64,000 nt of DNA, from positions 124,001 to 188,000 of the forward strand of contig NZ_JOFQ01000012.1 in assembly GCF_000718305.1 (NCBI RefSeq), read 5' to 3'. The translations under genes and the position numbers were made by a program. Position 1 is the first letter of the stretch, and each line of letters begins with the position of its first letter. Positions 37,691 to 45,861 of this stretch are shown here, one piece after another. The notes beneath the pieces were generated by a model. It saw only the letters and a program-made list of their open reading frames with translations, did no database searches and had not been told where the DNA came from. This stretch comes from Streptomyces niger. GTDB taxonomy: Bacteria > Actinomycetota > Actinomycetes > Streptomycetales > Streptomycetaceae.

Positions 37691-38485
37691 ATGAGCGCCA
37701 CCTCCACACCAGGTACCGCCCCCGCGTCCGGCCTCGGCGGCCGCACGGCACTCGTCACCGGCGCGGCCGGCGGCATCGGCGCGGCCTGCGCGCTGCGACT
37801 GGCCGCCGACGGCGCCACCGTCCGCGCGGTCGACCGGGACGGCGACGGGCTCGCCCGGCTCGCGGAGCGCGCCGACGGCCTGCCCGGTACGCTCCGGCCG
37901 GTCACCCTCGACCTCACCGACCTGGACGCCGCAGAGGAGAGCGCGGCCGGCGCCGACATCCTCGTCAACAACGCGGGCATCCAGCTCGTCCGCCCCATCG
38001 AGGATTTCCCGCCCGACGTCTTCGCGACCGTACTCAAGGTCATGCTGGAGGCACCCTTCCGCCTCGTACGCGGCGCGCTGCCCCACATGTACGCCCAGGG
38101 CTGGGGCCGCATCGTCAACATCTCCTCCGTGCACGGCCTGCGCGCCTCGCCCTACAAGTCCGCCTACGTCGCCGCCAAGCACGGGCTGGAAGGCCTGTCC
38201 AAGGTCGCGGCCCTGGAGGGCGCCGAGCACGGCGTCACCTCCAACTGCGTCAACCCCGGCTACGTCCGCACCCCGCTCGTCGAGAAGCAGCTCGCCGACC
38301 AGGCCGAAGCGCACGGCATCCCGACCGAGCGGGTGCTGACCGAGGTCCTGCTCAAGGACTCCGCCGTGAAGCGGCTGGTCGAGCCCGACGAGGTCGCCGA
38401 CGCCGTGGCCTACCTCTGCGGACCGCAGGCCTCCTTCATCACCGGCACCTCACTGGCCATGGACGGCGGATGGACGGCCCACTGA
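37691..38485 (+). CDS. 3-Hydroxybutyrate dehydrogenase (SDR)
   Basis: 264 residues; ATG 37691 after AAGGTG. 'ALVTGAAGGIGAACALRLA' is the NAD loop, 'NNAGIQ' follows, and the catalytic Ser/Tyr/Lys lie in 'NISSVHGLRASPYKSAYVAAKHG'. 'NCVNPGYVRTPLVEKQLADQA' is a clear mark of D-3-hydroxybutyrate dehydrogenases. It would turn 3-hydroxybutyrate into acetoacetate. It is followed by a PucR-type regulator gene and an MHS transporter on the other strand, which together may form a small-acid use set. Confidence 0.85.
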   Translation: MSATSTPGTAPASGLGGRTALVTGAAGGIGAACALRLAADGATVRAVDRDGDGLARLAERADGLPGTLRPVTLDLTDLDAAEESAAGADILVNNAGIQLVRPIEDFPPDVFATVLKVMLEAPFRLVRGALPHMYAQGWGRIVNISSVHGLRASPYKSAYVAAKHGLEGLSKVAALEGAEHGVTSNCVNPGYVRTPLVEKQLADQAEAHGIPTERVLTEVLLKDSAVKRLVEPDEVADAVAYLCGPQASFITGTSLAMDGGWTAH

Positions 38486-38565
38486 CCCCCGGGCCCGGCC
38501 CCGCCGGTCCGCCGCCCCGCGCCGCGACTGGCGCACCGCGGCGTACCGGCGGTATCCCTGGGTCC

Positions 38566-40542
38566 ATGCCAGCCCAGCAGCCCGCCGAGCCCGCGGAACC
38601 GGCCGAGACCCCCTTCCTCGACCTGCTCGCCACCGGCGCGCCCGCCGAGGACTTCGAACGCGCCGTCCTGCGCGCCCGGGCCGACGGAGCGTCCCCCGAA
38701 CGGCTCGCCGCCCTGGAACGCGCCAAGCTGCTCGCCCTGCGGGTCCGCACCGAGCTGGAAGGCCGCCGCCGCCGCGAGGCCGAACTGTCCGCGCTGTACG
38801 AAACCGCGCACGACCTCGCGGGACTGCGCGACCTCGACGCGGTGCTCCGCGCCATCGTGCAGCGGGCCCGCTCCCTGCTCGGCACCGAGACCGCGTACAT
38901 GACCCTCAACGACCCCGTCGCGGGCGACACGTACATGCGCGTCACCGACGGCTCGGTCTCCGCCCGCTTCCAGCAGCTGCGCCTGGGCATGGGGGAGGGC
39001 CTGGGCGGCCTGGTCGCGCAGACCGCCCGCCCCTACGTCACCGACAGCTACCTCGACGACCCCCGCTTCCAGCACACCCGGACCATCGACACGGGCGTAC
39101 GGGACGAGGGCCTCGTCGCGATCCTCGGCGTGCCCCTGAAACTCGGCAGCGGCGTCATCGGCGTGCTCTTCGCCGCCGACCGCCGGGTCCGGGTCTTCGA
39201 CCACGCCGAGATCGCGCTGCTCGCCGCGCACGCGGCCCACGCGGCCGTCGCCATCGACACCGCCAACCTGCTCGCCGAGACCCGCAAGGCGATGACCGAG
39301 CTGGAGGCCGCCAACGAGATCATCCGCGACCGCAGCGGCGTCATCGAGCGCGCCTCCGACATCCACGACCGGCTCGCCGAACTGGTGCTGCGCGGCGGCG
39401 GAGTGCAGGACGTGGCCGCCGCCGTCGCCGAAGTCCTCGACGGCACCGTGGAGTTCACCGACGTCGACCGGGTCCCGGCCGAAGCCCTGGAGCGCTGCTC
39501 GCGCGCCGACGGGCACGCCGTGCGCGACGGCGACGACTGGGTGGCCGCCGTCCGCTCCGGCAGCGAGGTGCTCGGCGCGCTCGTCCTCCGCGGCCATCCC
39601 CGCCTGGACCCCGTCGACCAGCGCACCCTGGAGCGGGCCGCGATGGTGACCTCCCTGCTGCTGCTCGCCCGACGCACCGCCGGCGAGGCCGAACAGCGGG
39701 TACGCGGCGAACTCCTGGACGACCTGCTGGACGCCCCGGACCGCGACCCGCGGCTGCTGCGCGAGCGCGCCGCCCGCGTCGCCGCCGACCTGGACACGCC
39801 GCACGTCGTACTCGCCGCGTGCCTCGAAGACCCGTCGGGCGACGGAACCGCCCCGGCCGACGGCACGGTGCGGGCCGAGGCACCCGGCGCCACCGCCCCG
39901 GACGCCGCCGGGGCCACCGGCCGGCAGCGCCTGTGGTCCGCCGCCTCCCACCTCGCCGCCACCCGCCAAGGGCTGGCCGCCGCGCGGGACGCCGGCGTCG
40001 TCCTGCTCCTCCCGCTGAGCCGGGACGGCGACCCCGGCGAAGCCGCCGGGAAGGCCGCCCGCCAACTCGGCGCCGCCGTCCACGCGCCGGTCACCGTCGG
40101 CGCCTCCGCGCCCGTACCGGCGCCGGCCGCCACGCCCGCCGCCGTCGCCACCGCCTACGCGCAGGCCCGGCGCTGCCGGGAGGCCCTGCGGGTCCTCGGG
40201 CGCTGCGGACAGGGCGCCGCCGCCGAGGACTTCGGCTTCCTCGGCCTGCTGCTGGCCGACGGCCGCGACGTGGACGGCTTCGTCCGCCGCACGCTCGGCG
40301 AGGTCGTCGACTACGACGAGCGCCGCGGCACGGACCTGCTGCGCACCCTCGACGCCTACTTCGCCAGCGGCATGAGTCCGGCTCGTACGAAGGACGCGCT
40401 GCACGTACACGTCAACACGGTCGCCCAACGCCTGGACCGCATCGGCCGCCTGCTCGGCCCGGGCTGGCAGTCGCCTTCGCGAGCGTTGGAGCTTCAACTG
40501 GCCCTGCAACTCCACCACTTGTCCTCCGCGCTGGCGGAGTGA
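38566..40542 (+). CDS. GAF-domain PucR/CdaR-type transcriptional regulator
   Basis: 658 residues from ATG 38566; the frame is open to 38470, inside the preceding gene, but that part looks non-native. A helical segment (about 40-80) leads into a GAF domain (about 85-240: 'LGTETAYMTLNDPVAGDTYMRVT', 'GVPLKLGSGVIGVLFAADR'), a coiled helix, a GGDEF-like central part and the PucR C-terminal HTH ('TKDALHVHVNTVAQRLDRI', about 600-620). No clear ribosome site; TATCCC at 38553-38558 hints at a leaderless start. Such regulators activate small-acid or purine catabolic genes; here the 3-hydroxybutyrate dehydrogenase or the facing MHS gene. Confidence 0.85.
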   Translation: MPAQQPAEPAEPAETPFLDLLATGAPAEDFERAVLRARADGASPERLAALERAKLLALRVRTELEGRRRREAELSALYETAHDLAGLRDLDAVLRAIVQRARSLLGTETAYMTLNDPVAGDTYMRVTDGSVSARFQQLRLGMGEGLGGLVAQTARPYVTDSYLDDPRFQHTRTIDTGVRDEGLVAILGVPLKLGSGVIGVLFAADRRVRVFDHAEIALLAAHAAHAAVAIDTANLLAETRKAMTELEAANEIIRDRSGVIERASDIHDRLAELVLRGGGVQDVAAAVAEVLDGTVEFTDVDRVPAEALERCSRADGHAVRDGDDWVAAVRSGSEVLGALVLRGHPRLDPVDQRTLERAAMVTSLLLLARRTAGEAEQRVRGELLDDLLDAPDRDPRLLRERAARVAADLDTPHVVLAACLEDPSGDGTAPADGTVRAEAPGATAPDAAGATGRQRLWSAASHLAATRQGLAAARDAGVVLLLPLSRDGDPGEAAGKAARQLGAAVHAPVTVGASAPVPAPAATPAAVATAYAQARRCREALRVLGRCGQGAAAEDFGFLGLLLADGRDVDGFVRRTLGEVVDYDERRGTDLLRTLDAYFASGMSPARTKDALHVHVNTVAQRLDRIGRLLGPGWQSPSRALELQLALQLHHLSSALAE

Positions 40543-40684
40543 GATACGGAGCAGTCGCGGACCGAGCTGCGCGAGGGCGTCTCCCGGGTGCACCGGCTCC
40601 CCATCCACGGGGAGAGCTTCCCCACCGGTGGCAACGCCCCTCCTCCACCTCCCTCCCCTCCACACCACACCCGTACCCGTGAAG

Positions 40685-42055
40685 CTACCGCGTCCCACTG
40701 ACAGCCGACGCGTTGTCCACAGCCTCCGGTTCGATCGCCGACAGGTCCCGCTGCCGCGTCTCCTTGGCCGCGTACAGGGCGATCAGCGTCAGCACCGCAG
40801 CGGCGATGACGTACAGCGCGATCGGCGTCGGGCTGTCGTAGTCCGCCAGCAGCGCGGTCGCGATCAGCGGCGCGGGCGCACCGGCCGCGAGCGAGGAGAA
40901 CTGCGCGCCGATCGACGCGCCCGAGTACCGCATCCGCGTAGCGAACATCTCCGCGAAGAACGCGGCCTGCGGCGCGTACATCGCCCCGTGGAAGACCAGC
41001 CCGACGGTCACCGCGAGCAGCAGCAGCCCGAAGTTCCCGCTGTCGACCAGCGCGAAGAAGGGGAACGCCCATGCCGCGACCCCCAACGCGCCGACGAGAT
41101 ACACCGGCCGCCGGCCCACCCGGTCCGAGAGCGCGCCCCACGCCGGGATCACCGCGAAGTGCAGCGCGGAGGCGATCAGTACGGCGTTCAGCGCGGTCTG
41201 CTGGGACAGGCCGCTGTGCTCGGTGGCGTAGACGAGCACGAACGCCGTGATCACGTAGTACGAGATGTTCTCGGCCATCCGTGCGCCCATCGCGATCAGT
41301 ACGTCGCGCCAGTGGTATCGCAGGACCGCGACGAGCGGCAGCCGTTCCGCCGCCGGTTCCCTGCCCTTGCGCGCCGTGGCCTGTGCCAGCGCCGCCTTGA
41401 ACACCGGCGACTCGTCCACCGACAGCCGGATCCACAGCCCGAGCAGCACCAGCACGCCGGACAGCAGGAACGGGATCCGCCAGCCCCAGGACACGAACGC
41501 CCCGTCCGGCAGCGTCGCGGTCAGCGCCGCGAGCACCCCGGTCGCCAGCAGCTGCCCGGCCGGTGCGCCGGTCTGCGGCCAGGACGCCCAGAAGCCCCGC
41601 CGCCGCGCGTCACCGTGCTCGCTCACCAGCAGCACGGCGCCGCCCCACTCGCCGCCCAGCGCGAACCCCTGGACCAGCCGCAGCAGGGTGAGCAGCAGTG
41701 GTGCGGCCGACCCGACCGTGGCGTGCGTGGGCAGCAGGCCGATGGCGAACGTCGCGCCGCCCATCATCAGCAGGCTCAGCACCAGCAGCTTCTTGCGGCC
41801 CAGCCGGTCGCCGTAGTGGCCGAAGACCAGCGCACCGACCGGCCGGGCCGCGAACCCGACGGCGTACGTCAGGAACGACAGCAGCGTGCCCACCAGCGGA
41901 TCGGAGTCCGGGAAGAACAGCTTGTTGAAGACCAGCGCGGCGGCCGATCCGTAGAGGAAGAAGTCGTACCACTCGACGGTGGTGCCGATCAGGCTCGCGG
42001 CGACGATGCGCCGCAGACCGGCGGGGGAGGGTGGGACGTGCGCGGTGGCGGCCAT
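40685..42055 (-). CDS. MFS transporter, MHS family
   Basis: 456 residues, 12 helices. 'ASLIGTTVEWYDFFLYGSAAAL', 'GHYGDRLGRKKLL' and 'GALSDRVGRRPVYLVGA' are MHS-family marks, and it is a paralogue of the protein at 20.7-22.1 kb. ATG 42055 with GGAGTGAG upstream. The frame stays open well beyond the start, an effect of high GC. Substrate unknown; from the neighbours, a hydroxy acid or dicarboxylate is possible. A 17-bp palindrome lies 74-90 bases upstream. Confidence 0.85.
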   Translation of the reverse strand: MAATAHVPPSPAGLRRIVAASLIGTTVEWYDFFLYGSAAALVFNKLFFPDSDPLVGTLLSFLTYAVGFAARPVGALVFGHYGDRLGRKKLLVLSLLMMGGATFAIGLLPTHATVGSAAPLLLTLLRLVQGFALGGEWGGAVLLVSEHGDARRRGFWASWPQTGAPAGQLLATGVLAALTATLPDGAFVSWGWRIPFLLSGVLVLLGLWIRLSVDESPVFKAALAQATARKGREPAAERLPLVAVLRYHWRDVLIAMGARMAENISYYVITAFVLVYATEHSGLSQQTALNAVLIASALHFAVIPAWGALSDRVGRRPVYLVGALGVAAWAFPFFALVDSGNFGLLLLAVTVGLVFHGAMYAPQAAFFAEMFATRMRYSGASIGAQFSSLAAGAPAPLIATALLADYDSPTPIALYVIAAAVLTLIALYAAKETRQRDLSAIEPEAVDNASAVSGTR

Positions 42056-42128
42056 GGGCTCACTCCGGAACCGGAAGGGGGACGTTGCGATGTCGCCACA
42101 CGGTAGGAAGCCGGGAACACCGCGCGTA

Positions 42129-42145
42129 TGTGGTGGCACACCACA
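42129..42145 (-). promoter_or_regulatory. Perfect palindrome upstream of the MHS transporter gene
   Basis: TGTGGTG (42129-42135) and CACCACA (42139-42145) with three bases between. TGGT/ACCA dyads with short spacers are typical of GntR-type and some PucR-type sites. The rest of the 315-bp gap 42056-42370 shows no gene. Confidence 0.5.
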
Positions 42146-42370
42146 CTTCCCGGGGGCGGTGTGCGGGCGACGGCCATGCCGTCCGTGACGCGTCATCCGC
42201 CGGGTGCCGGTTTCCGGGTCGGTCCGCCCGGGCACCCGGCTGCTCTCACTCGTACCGCTGGGCGAGTGACAATGCGCGGACACCCGCTCCTCCCGGTCGC
42301 ACACGCGATCCCGCGGGGTGAGCCTGGACGGGGACGGTATCCGCGTACGGCTCGACAGGAAGGTTGCACA

Positions 42371-42754
42371 GTGGACAGCGCGCACCAGGAGACGCAGGCG
42401 GAGCACGCGGCGGAAGTCACGGTCGAGTGCAGCGGATGCAAGCCGGAGGATGCGCAAGCCATCTTCACCGCGCTGCGGACGTCCTTCGCGTCCGACCGCA
42501 GCGCGGACGACGCGCCCCGCGAGACGGCCGGCGGGGGACCGAGCGTGTGGACCGCGACCTTCGACGTGAACCAGAGTCGCGACACGCCCGGGCCCACTCA
42601 GCTCACCGCCCCCTGCACGGTCACCCTGCAAGGCGGCTACCAGGCGGTCGACCAGCTGCGGAAGGCGCTGCTGCCCGCCTTCGTGGTGTCGGTCGTCGGC
42701 ACGGCCGCGGGCGACCAGGAGGAAGAGGTCCAGCTCCGCCTGGAGAGCCGCTAG
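42371..42754 (+). CDS. Hypothetical protein, 127 residues
   Basis: Start GTG 42371 with AGGAAGG seven to eight bases before. The sequence is hydrophilic and acidic, without signal peptide or membrane segment. Two early Cys ('VECSGCKPED') and one in 'APCTVTLQGGY' could bind metal, but the spacing fits no motif I know. The C-terminus ends 'EEEVQLRLESR'. I do not recognise the family. Third-position GC and the ribosome site support a real gene. It is convergent with the MaoC gene across a small repeat cluster. Confidence 0.6.
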   Translation: MDSAHQETQAEHAAEVTVECSGCKPEDAQAIFTALRTSFASDRSADDAPRETAGGGPSVWTATFDVNQSRDTPGPTQLTAPCTVTLQGGYQAVDQLRKALLPAFVVSVVGTAAGDQEEEVQLRLESR

Positions 42755-42774
42755 GGCCGAGCCGACGGAGAGCC

Positions 42775-42838
42775 GTCAGGAGCGGTCCGGCGCAGATCCG
42801 GCGCAGAACCGGCGCAGAACGGTCAGGAGCGGTCCGGC
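42775..42838. repeat. 17-bp direct repeat enclosing an 11-bp triplet repeat, at the maoC 3' end
   Basis: GTCAGGAGCGGTCCGGC occurs at 42775-42791 and 42822-42838. Between and overlapping them, CCGGCGCAGA(T/A) is repeated three times with an 11-bp period (from 42787, 42798 and 42809). The second 17-mer contains the stop codon and last codons of the MaoC gene, so the block is a duplicated copy of that gene's end. Confidence 0.8.
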
Positions 42839-43320
42839 CGGCGGGCGAAGAAGTTGAGGGCCGTCAGGGTCAGCACCGGCTCGTCCCGCTGGTTGAGCAC
42901 CTCGATACCGGTGCGCACGATGCCCCGGTCCGGCTTGGACCGGGAGACGCGCGCGTCCAGGATCGTCGTACGGATCGACAGCGCGTCGCCCGGCCGGACG
43001 GGCTGCACCCAGCGCAGTTCGTCCACGCCGGGTGACGCCAGGCTCGCCACCTTGCTCACGTAATGGTCGGCGTAGAGCCGCATCATCACCGCGCTCGTGT
43101 GCCAGCCGCTCGCGATCAGTCCCTTGAACGGCCCGTCCTCCGCCGCCACCGGGTCGGTGTGGAAGCTCTGCGGATCGAACCGCCGCGCGAAGTCGAGGAT
43201 CTCCTCCTCGGTGAGCGTGATGCTGCCGTAGGTGTACACCGCGCCCGGGACGTAGTCCTCGAAGTACCGCTCGGCGATGGGCGTGGCGAAGTCCGTGGGG
43301 TTCGATGGCGTCGTCGTCAT
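42823..43320 (-). CDS. MaoC-family (R)-enoyl-CoA hydratase-like protein
   Basis: 165 residues, single hot-dog domain. 'FARRFDPQSFHTDP' holds the hydratase Asp/His pair, followed by 'GLIASGWHTSAVMMRL'. 'VQPVRPGDAL' is also conserved. It hydrates trans-2-enoyl-CoA or a related thioester in fatty-acid or polyketide metabolism. It is divergent from a cytochrome P450 gene, with only 91 bases between start codons, filled with 21-bp repeats. Confidence 0.88.
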   Translation of the reverse strand: MTTTPSNPTDFATPIAERYFEDYVPGAVYTYGSITLTEEEILDFARRFDPQSFHTDPVAAEDGPFKGLIASGWHTSAVMMRLYADHYVSKVASLASPGVDELRWVQPVRPGDALSIRTTILDARVSRSKPDRGIVRTGIEVLNQRDEPVLTLTALNFFARRPDRS

Positions 43321-43332
43321 GCCGGCACGGTA

Positions 43333-43416
43333 TTACGGTACTGACGCGTGGCGTCACGGTAGGGACGTGAGGCATCACGGTACCGACGCACACCATTACG
43401 GTACTGACACCATGAG
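43333..43416. repeat. Four tandem 21-bp repeats in the maoC-P450 divergent promoter
   Basis: T(T/C)ACGGTA(C/G)NGAC starts at 43333, 43354, 43375 and 43396, exactly 21 bases apart each time, i.e. two turns of DNA. The block fills the gap between the two start codons. Read in the P450 frame it encodes a heptad 'x-(Y/H)-G-(T/R)-D-x-x', so it could also be coding if translation began at the in-frame ATG 43319. Iterated operators (regulator binding on one DNA face) are the simpler reading. Confidence 0.85.
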
Positions 43417-44590
43417 CGCGCACCTGTACGGTCCGGACTTCTTCCGCGACCCCTATGCCACCTACGCCCACCTGCGGTCCGCGGCCCCCGTGCATCCCCT
43501 GCCACCGCGCGGCGACGGCCCGCCGAGCTTCCTCGTCACCGGCTACGCCGCCGCCCGCGCCGCGCTCGCCGACCCCCGGCTGTCCAAGGACACCGCGCGC
43601 TACTTCGCCGACCGCCCCTCCGACCGCCGGCTCCACCCCGCGCTCGCCCACACCATGCTCGCCACCGACCCGCCGGACCACACCCGGCTGCGCCGCCTGG
43701 TGGCCCCCGCCTTCACCACGGGCGCCGCCGCCCGGCTGCGCCCCTACGTCGACGAGCTGACCGCCGAACTGACCCGGGACTGGCGCCCCGGGGACACCGT
43801 CGACCTCGTCGCCGGGCTCGCCGGGCCGCTCCCGGTCGCCGTCATCTGCCACCTCCTCGGCGTGCCCGAGGCGGATCGCGCACAGCTGCGTGCCTGGTCG
43901 GACCAGCTGTTCGAGGCCGGCGCGCCGGACCGCATCGACGCGGCGTCGTACGAGGTGGCGGGGTACTTCGGCCGGCTCGTCGCCGCCAAGCGGGCGGCGC
44001 CCGACGAGAGCCTGCTGTCCGCGCTGATCGCCGCGCGCGACGGCGCCGACCGGCTCGGCGAGGACGAACTCGTCTCGCTCGCCGTGCTGATCCTCGTCGC
44101 CGGGCACGAGACCACCACGAACCTCATCGGCAACGCGGTGTCGGCCCTGCTCGCCCACCCGGACGCCGCCGCCCGGCTGCGCGACCGCCCCGAACTGATC
44201 CCCGCGGCCCTCGACGAACTCCTGCGCTACGACTCCCCGGTGTCCGTCGCGACGTTCCGGTACGCCACCGAGCCGCTGACGCTCGCCGGGACGGACATCC
44301 CCGCGGGAGCCCCGGTACTCGTCTCACCCGGCGCGGCCAACCGCGACCCGGCCCGCTACCCCGACCCCGACGCGCTCGACCTCGACCGCGACGCGGCCGG
44401 CCACCTCGCCTTCGGCCACGGCATCCACCGTTGCCTGGGGGCCCCGCTCGCCCGCGTCGAGGCCGCGACCGTGCTGACCACCCTGCTGACCCGCTTCCCC
44501 CGCCTCCGCCTCGCCGTCCCCGCCGCCGACCTGCGCCACCGCCACACCCGGCTGATGCGGGGACCGGCAGCGCTGCCGGTGGTGCTGTGA
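43412..44590 (+). CDS. Cytochrome P450
   Basis: 392 residues from ATG 43412, which fits the usual start 'YGPDFFRDPYATYAHLR'; an in-frame ATG at 43319 would add 31 residues made of the heptad repeat. The oxygen-binding I-helix is 'AGHETTTN', the K-helix 'ELLRYDSPV', and the heme loop 'FGHGIHRCLGAPLAR' holds the Cys ligand. Bacterial class I type, resembling the CYP105/107 lineages. No ferredoxin gene lies next to it. The TetR gene follows directly, and may control it. Confidence 0.92.
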   Translation: MSAHLYGPDFFRDPYATYAHLRSAAPVHPLPPRGDGPPSFLVTGYAAARAALADPRLSKDTARYFADRPSDRRLHPALAHTMLATDPPDHTRLRRLVAPAFTTGAAARLRPYVDELTAELTRDWRPGDTVDLVAGLAGPLPVAVICHLLGVPEADRAQLRAWSDQLFEAGAPDRIDAASYEVAGYFGRLVAAKRAAPDESLLSALIAARDGADRLGEDELVSLAVLILVAGHETTTNLIGNAVSALLAHPDAAARLRDRPELIPAALDELLRYDSPVSVATFRYATEPLTLAGTDIPAGAPVLVSPGAANRDPARYPDPDALDLDRDAAGHLAFGHGIHRCLGAPLARVEAATVLTTLLTRFPRLRLAVPAADLRHRHTRLMRGPAALPVVL

Positions 44591-44634
44591 GCCGACCACC
44601 GGGCGCACGGCAGGGCGATGACAGACTGTCGGCC

Positions 44635-45324
44635 GTGAGCGAGGCAGGTACGGCGGGCAGCGACGGACGGACGGCGGACACCGGGCGGCCGGCCCGGCTG
44701 TCCCGCGACCGGATCGTCGCGGCGGCCCTGGACCTCGTGGCGCGTGGTGGCAGCGAGGCGCTGTCCATGCGGCGGGTCGCCGACGCGCTCGGCTGCTCCC
44801 CGATGAGCCTCTACCGGCACGTGCGCGACAAGGAGGAGCTGCTCGTCCTCATGCTGGACCGGATCGTCGACGGACTCCCGCGCCCCGCGCTGCCCGACGA
44901 CCCCCGGGCCCGGCTGCTGGCCCTGTTGCGGTGGCAGCACGAGGAACTGGCGGCCCGGCCCTGGATCGCACAGGTCCTGCGGCGGGGTGACGTGATGGCC
45001 CCCTCGATCCTGTGGCTGCTGGAGGAGATCTACGCCGCGTGGCAGGCGTGCGGGCTGCCCCTCGACCGGGCCGCCACCGCCAACCGGATCGTCTGGAACT
45101 TCCTCCTCGGCGACCTCGCCACGCGCGCCGACCCCCCGCGTGACCGCCCTCCGTACCAGGTCAGCGTCCCCGCGGGAGCCGATGCCGAGACGTACCCCAC
45201 GCTCGCCGCGCTGCGCCCCTACTGGCTCGCGCCGGACCGTCGTGACCGCTTCGCCGACGACCTCGTGACGCTGGTGGACGCGTTGACGGCGGCCGCCGTC
45301 CGGGACCCGCCGCGTAACGGTTGA
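44635..45324 (+). CDS. TetR-family regulator with tetracycline-repressor-like C-terminus
   Basis: 229 residues from GTG 44635; GTG 44587, overlapping the P450 stop (GTGA), would add 16 codons, and neither has a clear ribosome site. The HTH is 'LSRDRIVAAALDLVARGGSEALSMRRVADALGC' in outline with 'SPMSLYRHVRDKEEL'. The C-terminal part ('RPWIAQVLRRGD', 'NRIVWNFLLGDLA') is the TetR_C-type ligand domain. It ends exactly on the -35 element of the next promoter, whose spacer is a perfect palindrome, so it probably represses the SnoaL-like gene and perhaps the P450. Confidence 0.85.
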   Translation: MSEAGTAGSDGRTADTGRPARLSRDRIVAAALDLVARGGSEALSMRRVADALGCSPMSLYRHVRDKEELLVLMLDRIVDGLPRPALPDDPRARLLALLRWQHEELAARPWIAQVLRRGDVMAPSILWLLEEIYAAWQACGLPLDRAATANRIVWNFLLGDLATRADPPRDRPPYQVSVPAGADAETYPTLAALRPYWLAPDRRDRFADDLVTLVDALTAAAVRDPPRNG

Positions 45325-45350
45325 CCCTGTAGCGTACGCGTACGCAAAAT
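45321..45350 (+). promoter_or_regulatory. Promoter with operator in the spacer, for the SnoaL-like gene
   Basis: TTGACC (45321-45326) and CAAAAT (45345-45350) are 18 bases apart, followed by an ATG seven bases on, so the message should be leaderless. The spacer holds the perfect 14-bp palindrome GCGTACGCGTACGC (45332-45345). The -35 overlaps the stop codon of the TetR gene. Confidence 0.7.
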
Positions 45351-45356
45351 AGGTCC

Positions 45357-45789
45357 ATGGACCACACCGAGACGGCCGCGGCCCCCCCTGGAGACGCTCT
45401 ACCGGCGCTGGCTCCTCGACCTCTGGCACGGTGACTTCGCCGTGGCCGAGGACATCCTTGCCCCCGACTTCGTCGGCCACTGGCCCACGTTCGACGTGCA
45501 CGGGCCGCACGAGACGGCCGAGCAGATCCGCCGCTCGTACACGTACTTCGACGACATCGAGGTCACGCTCGACGCCGGCCCGGTCGTCGGCGACGGCATG
45601 GTGGCCGCGCGCTGGACCTTCCACGGTGCCTACCGCGGCGGCATCCCCGGCACCACCGCGCCGCCCGGCACCCGGATCTCCTTCGCCGGCCAGGACCTCT
45701 TCCGGGCCGCCGACGGCCGGTTCACCGAGTACTGGGTCGTCTCCGACGGCCTCGGCATGATGACGGCCCTGGGCGCGGTGGGAGCGTAG
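45357..45789 (+). pseudogene. SnoaL-like polyketide-cyclase/ester-cyclase family gene, frameshifted at a 7-C run
   Basis: ATG 45357 begins 'MDHTETAAAP' but this frame stops after 25 codons. The family's own start, 'LETLYRRWLLDLWHGDFAVAEDI', continues in the next frame from 45388 and runs to 45789 as a normal SnoaL fold ('FVGHWPTFDVHGPHE', 'WTFHGAYRG', 'GQDLFRAADGRFTEYWVVSD'). Removing one C from the seven at 45382-45388 joins both parts into about 143 residues, the normal length. This may be a real mutation, a sequencing error or a slippery site. A short product from GTG 45442 would lack the first helix. Confidence 0.7.
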
Positions 45790-45861
45790 GGGTAGGGGCG
45801 ACGGGCCGGCGCAGCGCCCCGAGGCACCGCGCCGGCCCGATGTCGGCAGCTCGACGCCCGC

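Noticed and set aside
43333..43416. Could the 21-bp repeats be a CRISPR array?
   Set aside because: The units are contiguous with no spacers, too short, and there are no cas genes.
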